Notes: generated by a model from the sequence alone, not told the origin. 64,000 nt of DNA from Megasphaera sp. AM44-1BH (GCF_003467125.1 NZ_QSFA01000004.1:68429-132428); one strand, 5' to 3'. Shown: positions 53,109 through 62,632, numbered from the stretch's first letter. A program made the numbers and translations.

Positions 53109-54626
53109 CTATTGTTTATCGTTATCATCAAAGGGATCGCCGCACTGAGGGCAGAATTTTGGAGGATGATGGGGATCAGGTGGCTGCCAGCCACATTTAT
53201 CGCACTTGAAAAGTGGGGCATCGGCCGGTTTTTTCGTTCCACATTCCATGCAGAACTTGCCCTGATTGACGGCCCCGCACTGGGGGCAGGTCCATCCCGC
53301 TTCCGGCCCTTTCCTTTCGGGTCTGGCTTTGCCGCAGTTCATACAGAATTTCCCCGTATTGCCCGTCTGGCCGCAGTCACAGTCCCATGTATCTGCCGGC
53401 TTAGGTTCCGGTTTCTTCGTGCCGCAGTTCAAGCAGAACTTGCCCTGGTTAGCCGTGCCGCATTGCGGGCAGGTCCAGCCGTCTGCCGTACCGGCCGCCG
53501 TCGCTCCGCCTGCCTGCGCAGCCACTACCCGTTCTGCTTCCGCCTTCACTCGGGCCATTTCTGCTTCCAACTGCTTCTGGTCCATCAGTAGTTGCTGCCG
53601 CTTCATCATTTCTTGCTGCTGGGCCATCTGCTGATACATGCCGGCACCGGCATTGCCGGCCATATTCATGTTCATGAAGCCAAAAGCCGCACCGCCACCG
53701 CCTTCATTCTGGGCCGCCATGCGCAGGGAGTCACTGGTGGAATCGGCCATAGCACCCATGGCCAGCGACGGGTCCGACAGGGTCTTGCTCATCTGAACTT
53801 TCTGAATCTTCGCTTCATCTTCTTCATTGGCCTTGATGCTGTTGATACCAAAAAATACTATTTCCAGACCGCGCAGTTCCCGCCAGCGTTTGGACAGGAC
53901 TTCATTCAGGGCGTCGGCGATTTCAAAGGTCCGCCCCGGCAGTTCCACGTAGTCGATGCGCTGGGCACTGAGTTTGGCGAAGGCCGGCTGTAATGCATTG
54001 AGAAGCTCTGACTTCAGCTGACTGTCAATCTGGTTGCGTTCATAGCGGTCGGCGACGTTGCTCGCCACGTTAGTATAGAACAGGACCGGGTCGACGATGT
54101 GATAGCTGTATTCACCGAAACAGCGCAGGCGGATCAAGAGGATCTGGCCCGTATCGGGGTCTTTCATCTTGAACGGGACTTCCTGTGGCGTGCCGTACTT
54201 GTTGCCGATGAGCTCTTTCATGTTGAAGTAATAGACCCGCTGGTCCTTGCCGGTATCGCCGCCAAATGTAAACCGTTCTTTCATCTGACCCCACATGTCT
54301 TTAAGGCCCTGCCTGAGTTCACCTGTAAAAATGGATGGCTCCGTAGATTGGTCGTAAATATATTCGCCCGGTTCATTGCAGAGATCTACGACCTTGCCTG
54401 ATTCGACAATCATCATGCACTGGCCGTTGTTAACGGCAATCTTCGAGCCATTGGAAATGATATTGTCTTCCCCGCCCGTATTGGAACTGCGGCCGTGGGA
54501 ACTGATCCGTTTTTGCCCTTTCATCATGAGAACGTCCGGGGGCATACTGTCACAATAGAAAAACTCTTTCCACTGGTCGGCCAGGACACCGCCTGCTGCA
54601 CCCATTGCTGCTTTAATCAAACCCAT
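53109..54626 (-). CDS. SPFH-domain protein with multiple zinc ribbons
   Basis: About 505 residues from ATG 54626 behind AAAGGAGG. An N-terminal SPFH/virion-core-like domain (about 20-290) precedes a Gly/Gln/Met-rich linker, a short coiled coil (LMDQKQLEAEMARVKAEAERV), and four CxxCG-type ribbons (WTCPQCGTANQGKFCLNCG and others). Flotillin-like assembly at the membrane is expected. First gene of the three-gene operon with the ribbon and TPM proteins. Confidence 0.87.
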   Translation of the reverse strand: MGLIKAAMGAAGGVLADQWKEFFYCDSMPPDVLMMKGQKRISSHGRSSNTGGEDNIISNGSKIAVNNGQCMMIVESGKVVDLCNEPGEYIYDQSTEPSIFTGELRQGLKDMWGQMKERFTFGGDTGKDQRVYYFNMKELIGNKYGTPQEVPFKMKDPDTGQILLIRLRCFGEYSYHIVDPVLFYTNVASNVADRYERNQIDSQLKSELLNALQPAFAKLSAQRIDYVELPGRTFEIADALNEVLSKRWRELRGLEIVFFGINSIKANEEDEAKIQKVQMSKTLSDPSLAMGAMADSTSDSLRMAAQNEGGGGAAFGFMNMNMAGNAGAGMYQQMAQQQEMMKRQQLLMDQKQLEAEMARVKAEAERVVAAQAGGATAAGTADGWTCPQCGTANQGKFCLNCGTKKPEPKPADTWDCDCGQTGNTGKFCMNCGKARPERKGPEAGWTCPQCGAVNQGKFCMECGTKKPADAPLFKCDKCGWQPPDPHHPPKFCPQCGDPFDDNDKQ

Positions 54627-54716
54627 AGTATGACCTCCTTTATACATGGATTCTTTACAAACTTTTTCGTAATTACATACAGTTCGTTTTTTTATCTACT
54701 TATAGGATACTAAATT

Positions 54717-54752
54717 CCAAAAAAAAATAACCTGTACTTTAATACAGGTTAT
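54717..54752 (-). terminator. hairpin upstream of the SPFH operon
   Basis: AACCTGTA and TACAGGTT arms with a T-run on the minus strand, about 90 nt before the SPFH start. It may be a second stop for glnA or an attenuator for the SPFH operon. Confidence 0.6.
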
Positions 54753-54848
54753 CGATACTCCTTGCGAATGTATAAGCTATATTTTTGCGTCTGTATGTAT
54801 TTTCAGAATAGCTGTTCTGTAAAAAGCAACTATGACCGGCGTTGCTGA

Positions 54849-54892
54849 AAAAAACTGCCCCATGATGGCATTAACCATATGGGGCAGTTCCA
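54849..54892 (-). terminator. glnA terminator
   Basis: AACTGCCCCAT and ATGGGGCAGTT arms with TTTTTTT following on the minus strand, 37 bp after the glnA stop. Confidence 0.88.
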
Positions 54893-54928
54893 ATTAATCT
54901 ACTGCAAAATTATCATTCAGGGAAATAC

Positions 54929-56830
54929 TTAGAATGCATTGTGACTGTATTCATAGTACAGGTTCAGCAATTCATCCATCTTGTCGTTCATGACGACCAT
55001 CAGGTCGGAAGCTGTGTCATAATCTTTGACAGCCAGGGCTTTTTTAATCTTGGAAAAGATAGACAGGTTCTTTTCTGTATCACGGCCCAGTTCCGTCCGG
55101 AGCGTGTTGATGGTCTTCCAACGTTCAACTTCCAGCGGATTGGAATCGGCTTCTGTATGGAGCTGTTTGCAGGCAATGACTTTTTCCAGGTTATCAGGAA
55201 TAATACGATACTGGAGTTCCAGAGCCCAACGGGTGAGAGCCCCCAGTTTGAACGATTCTACGAAGCGTTTTTCAAAGGCACCTTTAGTAATTTCTGCCAG
55301 TTTTTCCGGATATTCGTCGAGAGCCTTGAAGTTTTCCCAGACCGTCTTCGGAGCCTTGCCGAACATGTCAGCCCGTTCTTCATCGGTAAAGGCTTCGAAT
55401 ACATCGACTTCGCTGCGGTATGCGCGGTCTTTTTCGAGGTAATCAGCGTCATCGCCCGGTTTCTTCGAAAGTTCGGCACATAATTCAGCCGGTGTCTTAC
55501 CACTGGACAGGGCATATTTGATGCCATCGAGAGCTGCAATATATAACAGAGAAATGGCAATGTATGTATTGGTGAAAGCATTCGGTGCACGCAATTCGAA
55601 ACGGGTAGCAGCCGGTTTCATCGTGTTGCGGATCAGGCCGATGAGGACCGAACGGTTACGGGACTGTACAGCCGGTGTTTCGCCACCAAGAGCCGTTACG
55701 ATGCAGACAGGAGCTTCGAAGCCCGGTTTCAGACGATTGAGAGCATCGTTTGTCGAAGAAACGAACGGATTAATGACTTCGTAATGTTTCAGGATACCCA
55801 TGATAGCGCCATAGCCGAGGGAGGAAAGGAATTCCTGGGACATATCATCAGGGTTGTAGAGGTTGACGAATTTGCCATTCTTCATGATAGCGCCAATGCC
55901 GATATGAGTATGTTCGCCACTGCCGGCAACGCCCTGGATTGGTTTAGCCTGGAAGGTAACTTCGAGGCCGTTTTCACGGAATACTTCACGTACGATGACA
56001 CGGGCCTGGATTTCATTATCAGCCGTCTGTACCGGATCGCCTGTGTATTTCCAGTCGATTTCCAGCTGTTCGAGAACGTAGATCAGATTACCGGAATCAT
56101 CAATCTGGGCTTTGATGCCGCCGACTTCTTTATGACCCATTTCCGGTTCAAGACCATAGAGACGGAGACGTTCGACAGCCTGTTCCAGAGCCGTACGGAC
56201 TACGCCGTGAGTACGCTGCCAGTACGATTCCTGCAATTTCTGGGTAACGGAAAGGCTGCGGGTAGCTACTTCCTGGCTCGGGGTCTTGACCCAGAATTCC
56301 AGTTCCGTTGCCGTCGTAAATACGATTTTTTCAATATCGTCGGTATTAATTGTCAGGCCTTTGATACCGTATTTTTTGATGACTGCCAGGAGTTCGTCGT
56401 TTACATAATTCAGCGTGTTGCGGAGAATAGAACGGGAATCAATATAGCCCGTCGCATGGCGCAGGAAGCTGGGAATACGCAGGGTACCTACCGGCTTGCC
56501 CGTTGCATAGTCGATGTTGCCATCGTTATAATCAACAAACCAGTTTACACCGGGATCGGCTTTGATATCGACACGGGCGTTGGAAAGCGTTGCAATGCCC
56601 GGCAGGACGACGGAAGAACCATCTGTCTGGAAGGCCGTTGCATTGAAGAAATCATCATAGTCATCAAAGAACGTAGAAATAGGAATCTTTTCATCTGTAT
56701 CATTGCCAGCCAGATCGACGCCGACGAGCGATACAAATTTGATTTCCGGATGCTGTTCGAGCAGGGCCAATACCCCTTCTTTACCATACTGACCTGCAGG
56801 AATGACATAAACTAAATCTTCTTTTACCAT
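54929..56830 (-). CDS. glnA: glutamine synthetase, long Negativicutes/Firmicutes form
   Basis: About 633 residues from ATG 56830 (AAGGAGG upstream); a longer frame to 56872 overlaps the site and is rejected. Makes glutamine from glutamate, ammonia and ATP. Active-site segments: GSGEHTHIGIGA (ATP/metal site), NRSVLIGLIRNT and TRFELRAPNAFTNTY. It is longer than the ~450-residue bacterial type I, with an extra ~150 residues after the catalytic domain, and shorter than type III. The leader carries an attenuator-like hairpin. Confidence 0.93.
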   Translation of the reverse strand: MVKEDLVYVIPAGQYGKEGVLALLEQHPEIKFVSLVGVDLAGNDTDEKIPISTFFDDYDDFFNATAFQTDGSSVVLPGIATLSNARVDIKADPGVNWFVDYNDGNIDYATGKPVGTLRIPSFLRHATGYIDSRSILRNTLNYVNDELLAVIKKYGIKGLTINTDDIEKIVFTTATELEFWVKTPSQEVATRSLSVTQKLQESYWQRTHGVVRTALEQAVERLRLYGLEPEMGHKEVGGIKAQIDDSGNLIYVLEQLEIDWKYTGDPVQTADNEIQARVIVREVFRENGLEVTFQAKPIQGVAGSGEHTHIGIGAIMKNGKFVNLYNPDDMSQEFLSSLGYGAIMGILKHYEVINPFVSSTNDALNRLKPGFEAPVCIVTALGGETPAVQSRNRSVLIGLIRNTMKPAATRFELRAPNAFTNTYIAISLLYIAALDGIKYALSSGKTPAELCAELSKKPGDDADYLEKDRAYRSEVDVFEAFTDEERADMFGKAPKTVWENFKALDEYPEKLAEITKGAFEKRFVESFKLGALTRWALELQYRIIPDNLEKVIACKQLHTEADSNPLEVERWKTINTLRTELGRDTEKNLSIFSKIKKALAVKDYDTASDLMVVMNDKMDELLNLYYEYSHNAF

Positions 56831-56852
56831 ACCCAATTCCTCCTTAACAAAT

Positions 56853-56890
56853 AAAAAAAGACTTCTCCCCAAAATTTGGTTTGAAGTCTT
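56853..56890 (-). terminator. attenuator-like terminator in the glnA leader
   Basis: AAGACTTC and GAAGTCTT pair around a ~17-nt loop and are followed by seven T on the minus strand, only 23 nt before the glnA start. Readthrough must be controlled for glnA to be expressed. Confidence 0.65.
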
Positions 56891-56936
56891 CTTTGACTTG
56901 ATTCATGACTTATTTTGTTGTCTAAATCATGGTTAA

Positions 56937-56965
56937 ATATTACAATCAATCAGCGGATTTGTCAA
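56937..56965 (-). promoter_or_regulatory. glnA promoter
   Basis: TTGACA, 17-bp spacer, TAATAT on the minus strand. It is followed by the leader with the hairpin. Confidence 0.75.
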
Positions 56966-56984
56966 GCGATTTATGATAAATTCA

Positions 56985-57437
56985 CTACTTGCTTTGTAAG
57001 ATTTTTCTGACGGTCTGGGAAACCAGCTTTCCGTCGGCTCTGCCCTTGACTTTCGGCATGACGAGCTTCATGACATCGCCCATTTTAAGAGACGATACAT
57101 CCTGCCCGGCAATGGCGTCGCGGACAATCTGCGCAACTTCATCTTCCGTCAGCTGTTTTGGCATGTACTTTTCCAGAACGGCCATTTCAGCCTTTGTCTG
57201 GTCTGCCAGGTCGCTGCGGCCAGCTTTTTCAAACTCAGCCAGCGATTCTTTGCGCTGTTTCATTTCTTTGGCAATGACAGCGGCTACGCCAGCATCATCC
57301 AGTTCGCACTTGCCATTGATTTCCGTGTTCCTGATGGAATTACGGACCATGCGGATGACGGAAAGAGCTGTTTTACCAGCTTCTTTGGCTTTCATTGCCG
57401 TCTTCATATCTTGAAGCAGTTCTTCTTTCAGAGACAT
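56985..57437 (-). CDS. yqeY: GatB/YqeY-domain protein
   Basis: 150 residues over the whole YqeY family: MSLKEELLQDMKTAMKAKEAGKTALSVIRM at the start and PKVKGRADGKLVSQTVRKIL at the end. The family resembles the tail domain of GatB in tRNA-dependent amidation; its exact role is unclear. It lies 25 bp after rpsU, the usual neighbour in Firmicutes. Confidence 0.94.
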   Translation of the reverse strand: MSLKEELLQDMKTAMKAKEAGKTALSVIRMVRNSIRNTEINGKCELDDAGVAAVIAKEMKQRKESLAEFEKAGRSDLADQTKAEMAVLEKYMPKQLTEDEVAQIVRDAIAGQDVSSLKMGDVMKLVMPKVKGRADGKLVSQTVRKILQSK

Positions 57438-57462
57438 GATATCACCTTTCTATTCCTTGCGA

Positions 57463-57642
57463 TTATGCTCTATACTTCCGTTTCCGTGCTGCTTCAGATT
57501 TTTTCTTTCTCCGTACGCTCGGTTTTTCATAGTGTTCACGTTTCCGTACTTCGGAAAGAACACCTGCTTTTTGGCAAGAACGCTTGAAACGGCGCAGTGC
57601 GCTGTCTAAGGATTCATTTTTACCAACTTTGATTTCTGCCAT
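57463..57642 (-). CDS. rpsU: 30S ribosomal protein S21
   Basis: 59 residues (MAEIKVGKNESLDSALRRFKR ... RKKKSEAARKRKYRA), highly basic and full length. The start at 57642 is chosen over the much longer frame because the typical S21 start and an AGGGAGG site coincide there. Binds the 30S platform near the Shine-Dalgarno helix. First gene of the rpsU-yqeY unit. Confidence 0.97.
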   Translation of the reverse strand: MAEIKVGKNESLDSALRRFKRSCQKAGVLSEVRKREHYEKPSVRRKKKSEAARKRKYRA

Positions 57643-57697
57643 TCTATATCCCTCCCTCCAAATGTATGTTAGGGAGTGCTTTACTGCACACATTGAA

Positions 57698-57726
57698 ATT
57701 ATACTCAAAAAGAGCATATTTGTCAA
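57698..57726 (-). promoter_or_regulatory. rpsU promoter
   Basis: Consensus TTGACA and TATAAT with a 17-bp spacer on the minus strand. Confidence 0.88.
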
Positions 57727-57793
57727 TCCGTAAAGTACTGTAGAAAGTGAAGTCATACACTTTCCTCAGGCAGTCATCAACGATGATTGCCAC

Positions 57794-58984
57794 TTATAAC
57801 CCGGCTTCTTTACGGAGCACGTCGGCTTTATCGGTCTTTTCCCAGGGAAAATCCAGATCATTGCGGCCAAAGTGACCATAGGCAGCGGTCTGTTTGTAAA
57901 TTGGGCGCTGCAGGTCGAGCATTTCGATGATGCCGGCCGGACGCAGGTCAAAGTGCTTGTTGATCAGGCTGACGATGACGTCATTATCGACCTTGCCGGT
58001 GCCAAATGTTTCTACATGGATAGAAACAGGGCGGGCAACGCCAATGGCATAGGCCAGCTGTATTTCGACTTTATCAGCCAGACCTGCAGCTACAATGTTC
58101 TTGGCTACATAACGGGCTGCATACGCTGCCGAACGGTCTACCTTTGTGGGATCCTTGCCGGAGAAGCAGCCACCGCCATGACGGGCCATGCCACCATAGG
58201 TATCGACGATGATTTTCCGTCCCGTGAGGCCCGAATCGCCCTGGGGACCGCCGATGACGAAACGGCCCGTCGGATTGATATATAATTTTGTTTTGTCATC
58301 AAAAAGGCCTTCTGGCAGTTCCGGTTTGATGACGTATTCAAGAAGATCTTTTTCAATCTGATTCCGCGTTACATCGGGGCTGTGCTGCGCCGAAATGACA
58401 ATCGTATCGATACGGACCGGTTTACCATCTTCGTATTCAACCGTAACCTGTGTCTTGCCATCGGGGCGGAGATAGGACAAGGTGCCATCTTTGCGGACTT
58501 TGGCCAGACGGCGTGCCAGACGGTGTGCCAGGGAAATAGGCAGGGGCATATAATCGTCGGTTTCGTTGGTAGCATAACCGAACATCATGCCCTGGTCACC
58601 AGCACCGATCATATCAAATTTATCCTTCTGTCCTTCTTTGGCTTCCAGTGCTTCATCAACGCCCATGGCGATATCTGAAGACTGTTCGTCAAGGGAAACG
58701 AGGATGCCGCATGTATCGCAGTCGAAGCCATATTTAGCCCGTGTGTAGCCGATTTCACGGATTGTTTCGCGGACGATATGAGGAATATCGACATAGCAGG
58801 TAGTAGAAATTTCACCTACGACATGTACCATGCCAGTCGTTACCAGTGTTTCGCAGGCAACGCGGGCATTCTTGTCTTTTGCCAGGATGGCATCAAGGAT
58901 GCTGTCGGAAATCTGGTCAGCCATTTTATCGGGATGACCTTCGGTGACGGATTCAGATGTAAAGAATTCGCGGTTTTTAGCCAT
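57794..58984 (-). CDS. metK: S-adenosylmethionine synthetase
   Basis: 396 residues, full length. Makes SAM from methionine and ATP. TSESVTEGHPDKMADQISDS at the start, GAGDQGMMFGYA (the ATP signature) and GGCFSGKDPTKVDRSAAYAAR. Preceded by AAGGAGG and by a SAM-I riboswitch in the leader, which gives feedback control by the enzyme's product. Confidence 0.98.
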   Translation of the reverse strand: MAKNREFFTSESVTEGHPDKMADQISDSILDAILAKDKNARVACETLVTTGMVHVVGEISTTCYVDIPHIVRETIREIGYTRAKYGFDCDTCGILVSLDEQSSDIAMGVDEALEAKEGQKDKFDMIGAGDQGMMFGYATNETDDYMPLPISLAHRLARRLAKVRKDGTLSYLRPDGKTQVTVEYEDGKPVRIDTIVISAQHSPDVTRNQIEKDLLEYVIKPELPEGLFDDKTKLYINPTGRFVIGGPQGDSGLTGRKIIVDTYGGMARHGGGCFSGKDPTKVDRSAAYAARYVAKNIVAAGLADKVEIQLAYAIGVARPVSIHVETFGTGKVDNDVIVSLINKHFDLRPAGIIEMLDLQRPIYKQTAAYGHFGRNDLDFPWEKTDKADVLRKEAGL

Positions 58985-59027
58985 TTGTATATCCTCCTTA
59001 ATTTGTTAGTTCCATTGGTACGTATGT

Positions 59028-59057
59028 AAAAAAAGCCCCCTCTGACAAGAGGGGGCT
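59028..59057 (-). terminator. metK riboswitch terminator
   Basis: AGCCCCCTCTTGTCAGAGGGGGCT followed by seven T on the minus strand. Confidence 0.93.
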
Positions 59058-59059
59058 AC

Positions 59060-59166
59060 GTATACCCATCTGCCAGTATATACACTGTTGGATTTAGCAC
59101 CTTTCAATAGATGAAGGTTGCTGCGGCATCACAGGGCCAGTCCCTCCGCCGTCTCTTGATGGAACT
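59060..59166 (-). ncRNA. SAM-I (S-box) riboswitch of metK
   Basis: S-box core on the minus strand: ATCAAGAG, GGAGGGACTGGCCC, GCAGCAACC and AGGTGCTAAATCC. It has the classical terminator platform. Sequence and gene together make this secure. Confidence 0.95.
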
Positions 59167-59187
59167 ATATTTTATTTGACGTAGAAT

Positions 59188-59216
59188 AGTATACCCGATA
59201 TAGCAGCATAATGCAA
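59188..59216 (-). promoter_or_regulatory. metK promoter
   Basis: TTGCAT, 17-bp spacer, TATACT on the minus strand, immediately upstream of the riboswitch. Confidence 0.7.
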
Positions 59217-59248
59217 GTCTTTTTCAAAAGAATTTTTGCACTGCCCCA

Positions 59249-60877
59249 TCAGGATTCCGGAACAACCGCTGCCTTTTCTTCTCTTTGGGCGTTATCTTTT
59301 CCAACTGGATTGAGCTCATCTTTGGAAATGGTGAGTCTGTGCCGGGCTGCCGCCAGAATGAGATCTGCCGTCTTTACGACACCGTAGTCACTGGATTTGA
59401 GGCTCATATCATAATTGGCCCCATAACCCCAGTACGAATCGGTGCAATACATGCAGTGATCCCGCCGTTCTTTATTGACCCGGTTGCGGATTTTCATGGC
59501 CGTATCAGCATCGACGTGTTCACGCAGCATGATGCGCTGTACGGCCCAGTCAGGGTCAGAAGAAATAAATACATTAAACGTATTCGGGCGCTTGCGCAGG
59601 ATATAATTGGCCAGCCGGCCAACGATGACACAGGATTTGCCGTTTGTCAGTTCACGGATGACATCGGATTCGTCATTAAACATTTCCTGCCGTTTCGATT
59701 CATATCCTGTCGAATAATGGACGTAATCATCATAGACTTTGGCAAGAAGCGGGCTGAGGTGATTGTCTTTTTCCTTACGCCAGGCTTCAAATGTCTGGGG
59801 ATGTTCTTTCCGCGTCATGTTGAGAATAGCCGTGTCATAGTACGGCACGCCCAGCTTGCGGGCCACGAGTTTGCCTATATTGCGTCCGCCACTGCCAAAT
59901 TCCCTGGAAATGGTGATAACCAGCGGGCATTCCGCATCTTCCCGGATCCAGGCCGGATGGTTCTGCCGTCCTTCGATTTCGCCGACAGCATGATGGCGGA
60001 ACAAGAGATGTTCAATCGGCCCCGCCATAGTACATCCCAGAAGGATGAGGACCAGACCGATGACGGCATTGAATGTAATCGGTTCCGACAGGATGATTGC
60101 CGACAAAATCAGCGCGATGACCGGTTTGATGAAGAAGGCAAAGGACGCATTGGAAGGGCCGGTCAGTTCAATGGCCTTCATAAAGCACAGGTACCCGAAG
60201 CCGGTAACAACGAGAGAGCAATAAATGAGAGGCCAGATGGTACGGGAATTGATTCCCCCCAGAATGGGATCACCATGTACTATGAGAATGAAGAACAAAA
60301 ACACGCATCCCAGAAGGAAGCTGAAGGCGTTTTCCACATTGCCGCCCAGTTTGTCAATCCGCAGCTTCCCCAGCGTCGTATAGAGGGCAAAGGAAACGGC
60401 TGCGGCTGCCGAAACGAGAAGGCCAAAGTTGCCGCTTTCGATAATGGCTACCGGGTTGGCGACAATAATCAGGCCGACGATACTCAGGACCAGGGTAATA
60501 GCTTTCTTGCGGGTAAAGGCTTCATGGATGATAAAATACGAGAAAATCATGACGAAAACAGGATTACTGGAAAAGACGATAGCCGCAAGACCGGCATTGG
60601 CCATATTAACCCCAATCTGGAATAAAATCATACTGAAACAGATATTGATCAGCCCCAGTACTGCCAGATAACCGATATCGGAACGGCTCAGGCGGATACT
60701 GCGTTTCTTCATATCCCGGAGTGCCAGGGGCATCAACAACAGACCTCCGACGAGAAAACGGAGAAATGTCAATTGAAAGGGGGTAAACGCAGTACCCGCG
60801 ATTTTCAATGAAATTTCCATTGTCCCGAAGGCAATCGCTGTCAACACAATACAGATTGTGCCTAATTTAGATGACAT
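59249..60877 (-). CDS. EamA/DMT transporter fused to a cytidylate-kinase-like domain
   Basis: 542 residues. Residues 1-290 carry ten membrane helices in two EamA repeats (small-metabolite exporter of the DMT superfamily). Residues ~318-520 are a cytosolic cytidylate-kinase-like (AAK6-type) domain: ITISREFGSGGRNIGKLVARKLGVPYYD, SCVIVGRLANYILR and the LxREHVD/NRVNKERRDH lid. No stop or frameshift lies between the parts, and they join through a ~25-residue linker, so it is one protein. AGGAGG precedes the ATG. The kinase part may regulate or use the transported solute; no function is assigned. Confidence 0.88.
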   Translation of the reverse strand: MSSKLGTICIVLTAIAFGTMEISLKIAGTAFTPFQLTFLRFLVGGLLLMPLALRDMKKRSIRLSRSDIGYLAVLGLINICFSMILFQIGVNMANAGLAAIVFSSNPVFVMIFSYFIIHEAFTRKKAITLVLSIVGLIIVANPVAIIESGNFGLLVSAAAAVSFALYTTLGKLRIDKLGGNVENAFSFLLGCVFLFFILIVHGDPILGGINSRTIWPLIYCSLVVTGFGYLCFMKAIELTGPSNASFAFFIKPVIALILSAIILSEPITFNAVIGLVLILLGCTMAGPIEHLLFRHHAVGEIEGRQNHPAWIREDAECPLVITISREFGSGGRNIGKLVARKLGVPYYDTAILNMTRKEHPQTFEAWRKEKDNHLSPLLAKVYDDYVHYSTGYESKRQEMFNDESDVIRELTNGKSCVIVGRLANYILRKRPNTFNVFISSDPDWAVQRIMLREHVDADTAMKIRNRVNKERRDHCMYCTDSYWGYGANYDMSLKSSDYGVVKTADLILAAARHRLTISKDELNPVGKDNAQREEKAAVVPES

Positions 60878-61050
60878 AGAAAAGCCTCCTCATGCATACA
60901 CTGCTGCTTTTAAATGAAACTATGAATCAAAACACACCAAAACAAGTCTCATTATATACCTGCACAGCCGGTGTTGCAATAAAAAAAGGTGGTACACTTT
61001 TCCATCTCATTCTTTTGGTTTCTCATACAATCTGGGGCACGGTACACCGT

Positions 61051-61800
61051 CTATTCAGACAGACTGGCAGCGAATCGTTCCCGTCTCGGTGTATCGTTGA
61101 GGACGTATAATAATCCCTCTTTTGTCGTATTCAGAACAAGTGATGCGGGGAAACGGGCATCCTGCAAAAAGGTTTCAGAACGCGTAAGATTTCCTACGTC
61201 GAGCCAGATATGGGCGTCACTGCCGGCAATGACAGGAACCTGGTACTGCTGGCAGTATTTGAGCAGCGTAGGAATGTTTTTTTCTGTACCGATGCGCCCA
61301 TTGCGTGGCGATGCCGAACTGTTATTGATTTCCATGGCGATGTGCTCATGAGAAGCAGCCTCTACGAGTTTTTCATAATCGACAGGAAAACGGTCATCGT
61401 CAGGATGACCCAGTATTTTGACATAGGGATTCTTCATGGCATGAACGAGAGCCGAAGTGTTCTCCTCTACCGATCCGGACTGGATGCAGTCTTTATGAAG
61501 GCTGGCAATGACGTAATCGACTTTCTGCAATATGCGTTCTTCCATATCGACATGGCCTTCATAATCTATGATATTGAGTTCCATCCCCGTAAAGATGTGC
61601 AGCCCGTCTATGATGTCAGGGATGACTTTGAAATTGCTAAAAAAGATAGGCTGCGGCGCGCCAGGCATGGAGCTGGAATGTTCCGATACTCCCAGTCCCC
61701 AGAGGCCCCGTTTCCGTGCCGCAGCAATATAATCCGTAAAAGAACCATAAGCGTGGCCACTTGCCAGCGTATGGGTATGCAGATCAAATAAAAAATTCAT
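61051..61800 (-). CDS. PHP-domain phosphoesterase (YcdX-like)
   Basis: About 249 residues from ATG 61800, behind AGAGGAAAG. PHP metal motifs: FDLHTHTLAS at the start, SEHSSSMPG, and ELNIIDYEGHVDM, ILGHPDDDRFP, SDAHIW later. The family hydrolyses phosphates in a trinuclear metal site; YcdX-like members have broad or unknown substrates. The gene begins 15 bp after the truncated ABC ATPase. Confidence 0.88.
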   Translation of the reverse strand: MNFLFDLHTHTLASGHAYGSFTDYIAAARKRGLWGLGVSEHSSSMPGAPQPIFFSNFKVIPDIIDGLHIFTGMELNIIDYEGHVDMEERILQKVDYVIASLHKDCIQSGSVEENTSALVHAMKNPYVKILGHPDDDRFPVDYEKLVEAASHEHIAMEINNSSASPRNGRIGTEKNIPTLLKYCQQYQVPVIAGSDAHIWLDVGNLTRSETFLQDARFPASLVLNTTKEGLLYVLNDTPRRERFAASLSE

Positions 61801-61814
61801 GTTCTTTCCTCTTT

Positions 61815-62632
61815 TCATGCCGTAAATACGAGCCGTACGGATTCGCCGGGAGCAAATACTTCTCCTGCCCGGGCAAAGACGCGGAATTGTTCCTTTCCGC
61901 AGATAACGGCATAGTGTATTTCCCTGCCGTGGAACTGCCGGTTCGTTATAGTCGCTTCAAGGCCCGGCCCGTCATGGGTAATGTGGAACTGTTCCGGCCG
62001 GACCGGATAAAGGCCCTTTTCTTTCAGCGTGCCGGCCACGCCGGTATCGCGATATACGAGAGGATGACCGGCTACATAGAAATCGTTTCCCTGCCAGGTT
62101 CCATGGAGAAGATTGCATTTGCTGACGAAAGTAGCGACGAATTCATTTTCCGGATGAGTATAGATTTCTTCCGGCGTTCCCAGCTGTTCGATATCACCAT
62201 GGCGCATGACCAGGATACGGTCGGCCATAGCCAGGGCTTCACTCTGATCATGGGTGACGTATATGATGATGGCACCGGTGCGGCGGTGTATATCCTGAAA
62301 TTCTTTGCGCATGTTGATTTTGAGTTCTGCATCGAGAGCGCTCAGCGGTTCATCCATGAGCAGGATGGACGGCTTGCTGACGATGGCCCGGGCCAGGGAT
62401 ACGCGCTGCCGCTGCCCTCCGGAAAGTTTCCCGGGATAGCGGTCTGCCAGTGCATCGAGCCCCATATCATGAATGGCCTGTGAGACAGCGGCTTCCTTTT
62501 TTGCAGCCGGCCAGTCTGCTTTTTTCCGGCTCTTCAGAGGAAATTCAACATGTTCCTGCACAGTCATATGAGGCCACAGGGCAAAAGACTGGAATACCAT
62601 GCCAAGGTCCCTGTTTTCAATAGGAACCATGA
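61815..62632 (-). pseudogene. ABC ATPase (PotA/FbpC-like), 5'-truncated
   Basis: 271 residues that begin at the Q-loop (PIENRDLGMVFQSFALWPHMTV), so Walker A and about 60 preceding residues are missing. The rest is intact: signature LSGGQRQRVSLARA, Walker B ILLMDEPLSALD, and a C-terminal TOBE domain of the ferric/thiosulfate/polyamine importer type. Without Walker A it cannot hydrolyse ATP normally. Its 5' end is joined to a truncated isomerase gene at about 62632; this is a deletion scar. Confidence 0.85.

Noticed and set aside
55784..56815. 343-codon open frame on the plus strand
   Set aside because: Antisense shadow of glnA with no own signals.
59285..60625. 446-codon open frame on the plus strand
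   Set aside because: It is antisense to the EamA/kinase gene, whose domains are unmistakable; it has no family match and no ribosome binding site, and reflects codon bias of the real gene.
61761..62483. 240-codon open frame on the plus strand
   Set aside because: Antisense shadow of the ABC ATPase remnant.
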